The translations under genes were made by a program, and so were the position numbers. Below, piece after piece: positions 62,064-64,000 of a stretch of DNA of 64,000 bases. Location of the stretch: positions 1 through 64,000 of the forward strand of contig CANPNZ010000005.1 of assembly GCA_947575605.1 (NCBI GenBank), read 5' to 3'. This DNA is from an uncultured Clostridium sp. (GTDB taxonomy: Bacteria > Bacillota > Clostridia > TANB77 > CAG-508). Every line of letters starts with the position of its first letter. Positions within the stretch are counted from its first letter, which is position 1. The notes below the pieces were generated by a model. That model was not told the DNA's origin. It ran no database searches and was given only the letters and a program-made list of their open reading frames with translations.

Positions 62064-62771
62064 TTGTCAGAAGCAAAATATAAAAGAGTGCTATTAAAGC
62101 TAAGTGGAGAGGCATTAGCAGGAGAGCAAAAAACAGGAGTAAATGTAGAAACAGTTGGAAAAATATGTGACAAAATAAAAGAGATTGTAGAAATGGGAGT
62201 ACAAGTTGCCATTGTAGTAGGAGGCGGAAACTTCTGGAGAGGAAGACAAGGGCATCAAATGGAAAGAACAACAGCAGACTATATGGGAATGTTAGCAACT
62301 GCTATGAATGGATTAGCCTTACAAGACGCTTTAGAAACTAGAGGCATTCATTCTAGGGTGCAAACAGCAATTGAAATGAGAGAAATTGCGGAACCATTTA
62401 TTCAAAGAAAAGCAGAAAAACACTTAAATAGAGGAAGAGTTGTGATATTTGCTGGAGGTACAGGGCATCCATACTTTACAACAGATACAGCAGCTGTACT
62501 AAGAGCAACTGAAATTAAAGCAGATGTAATATTATTAGGAAAGGCAATTGATGCGGTATATTCAGCGGATCCTAAAATAGATGCAACAGCTACCAAATAT
62601 GATGAGATTTCTTATCTGGAAGTTTTAGAAAAAGATTTGAAAGTAATGGATTCTACTGCAACTGCAATGTGTAGAGATAACAATATGCCTTTGTTAGTTT
62701 TTGGAATTGCGGATCCAGAAAATATTGTGAGAGCAGTTAAGGGTGAGAGGATTGGAACCATCGTATCTTAA
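62064..62771 (+). CDS. pyrH: UMP kinase (TTG start)
   Basis: [17 protein letters not shown]; aaggagag RBS. Confidence 0.95.
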   Translation: MSEAKYKRVLLKLSGEALAGEQKTGVNVETVGKICDKIKEIVEMGVQVAIVVGGGNFWRGRQGHQMERTTADYMGMLATAMNGLALQDALETRGIHSRVQTAIEMREIAEPFIQRKAEKHLNRGRVVIFAGGTGHPYFTTDTAAVLRATEIKADVILLGKAIDAVYSADPKIDATATKYDEISYLEVLEKDLKVMDSTATAMCRDNNMPLLVFGIADPENIVRAVKGERIGTIVS

Positions 62772-62989
62772 ACGAATTGAAACCAACATCTTACGTCGTT
62801 AAACTTTACTAAAAATTTCTCGACGTACCAATGTATAGTCTCAAAATTTTTAGTTCGTTTGCCTAGTAATATGTTACTTTGAATTCGTTTAACAATAAAT
62901 ACAATAAAAATCAGCAAAGCAAGTAAATTTGAAAAAACTGATACATAAAAAGAGAGGTAATCGTATCAGAAAAAAGGAGAGAAAAAATT

Positions 62990-63538
62990 ATGGATTTTAC
63001 AAATTTAAAAGAAAAAATGGAAAAGTCAATCAGTGTCTATCATGAGAAATTAACAGAAATAAGAGCAGGTCGTGCAAACCCAGCCATTTTAAATAAAATA
63101 CAAATCGATTATTATGGAACACCAACACCAATTAATCAAGTAGCAGGAGTTTCTGTACCAGAAGCAAGATTAATTGTAATTCAACCATGGGATGCTAGCA
63201 TTTTAAAAGAAATAGAGAAAGCAATATTGGCATCTGACATTGGAATTAATCCAAATAATGATGGAAAAGTCATAAGACTAGCTTTTCCAGAATTAAATGA
63301 GGAAAGAAGAAAAGAAATAGTAAAAGAAGTTCGTAAAATGGCAGAAGAAGCAAAAGTAGCGGTACGTTCCATCAGAAGAGAAGGAATGGATATGGCAAAA
63401 GTTTCTCAAAAAGAAGGTGAAATAACAGAAGATGAACTAAAACAAGCAGAAAATGAAATTCAAAAAATAACAGATAAAAACATAGAAGAAATTGATAAAA
63501 TTTTAGAAGTAAAAGAAAAAGAAGTTATGTCAGTTTAA
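62990..63538 (+). CDS. frr: Ribosome recycling factor
   Basis: LTEIRAGRANPAILNKIQIDYYGTPTPINQ. Confidence 0.97.
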   Translation: MDFTNLKEKMEKSISVYHEKLTEIRAGRANPAILNKIQIDYYGTPTPINQVAGVSVPEARLIVIQPWDASILKEIEKAILASDIGINPNNDGKVIRLAFPELNEERRKEIVKEVRKMAEEAKVAVRSIRREGMDMAKVSQKEGEITEDELKQAENEIQKITDKNIEEIDKILEVKEKEVMSV

Positions 63539-63559
63539 CTAATAAAGGAGGGGTTTTTG

Positions 63560-64000
63560 ATGAATTTTAAAGAAGAGTTAAAAAAGTATCAAGAACAGAT
63601 CAATCAAGAATTAGACAGATATATCAGAAAACAAAAATGCCCAGAAGAGATATTGAATCAATCGATGGAATATAGTTTGATGGCAGGAGGAAAACGATTA
63701 AGACCAATTTTAACATTAGCCACCTATCAACTTTTCAAGCAAGACCTTGACAAATGTATGCCTTATGCAGTGGCAATAGAGATGGTACATAATTTTTCTT
63801 TAATTCATGATGACTTACCAGGAATTGATAATGATGATTTTAGGCATGGAAAACCGACTAATCATAAACAATTTAATGAAGCAACTGCCATTTTAGCAGG
63901 AGATGGATTGCTTAATCTTGCCTATATGGTAATAGCGCAAGATTTGGTTAATAGCCAGCCAGAAGAATTAGCCCCAAAAACAAAAATAGTAAAAGAATTT
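63560..64000 (+). CDS. Polyprenyl (farnesyl) diphosphate synthase, 3' truncated by window end
   Basis: MAGGKRLRPIL; LIHDDLPGIDNDDFRHGKPT (first DDxxD-type motif). Confidence 0.92.
   Translation, partial: MNFKEELKKYQEQINQELDRYIRKQKCPEEILNQSMEYSLMAGGKRLRPILTLATYQLFKQDLDKCMPYAVAIEMVHNFSLIHDDLPGIDNDDFRHGKPTNHKQFNEATAILAGDGLLNLAYMVIAQDLVNSQPEELAPKTKIVKEF

Overview
Low-GC, endospore-forming Firmicutes (probably Clostridia) chromosomal window. It carries mostly housekeeping genes (aspS with a T-box leader, hpt, uvrC, secG, rnr, rnj, gltX, engB, serS, infC-rpmI-rplT, rsmB, rpsB-tsf, pyrH-frr, partial ispA-type gene), spore genes (gerA-gerB-gerC plus a small two-TM ORF, spoIVA, spoVAC-spoVAD-spoVAE) and a type IV pilus operon (pilM/N fusion, pilO-like, pilins, pilD, pilB, pilT, pilC). 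Main observation: five conserved genes (gerA, a UDP-sugar pyrophosphorylase, a LonB-like protease, serS, pilB) are each split by the same lesion. In every case there is one extra C directly 5' of a conserved glycine GGA codon, so the zero-frame codon is CGG followed by A, and a +1 shift (reading CGGA as Gly) restores the conserved protein. A manual frame check of every cgg (plus-strand genes) or ccg (minus-strand genes) found no other in-frame CGG in the recognisable conserved genes. The other in-frame CGGs fall in four poorly conserved ORFs, some of which argue against a strict rule. This suggests CGG-dependent +1 recoding, for example quadruplet decoding of CGGA or shifting at an unassigned or starved CGG codon. 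The window also has several dispersed palindromic/MITE-like repeat families whose arms co-vary between copies, including a 'GGGGACGG' family resembling REP/RAYT-type repeats. No CRISPR array, rRNA or tRNA gene was identified by eye.
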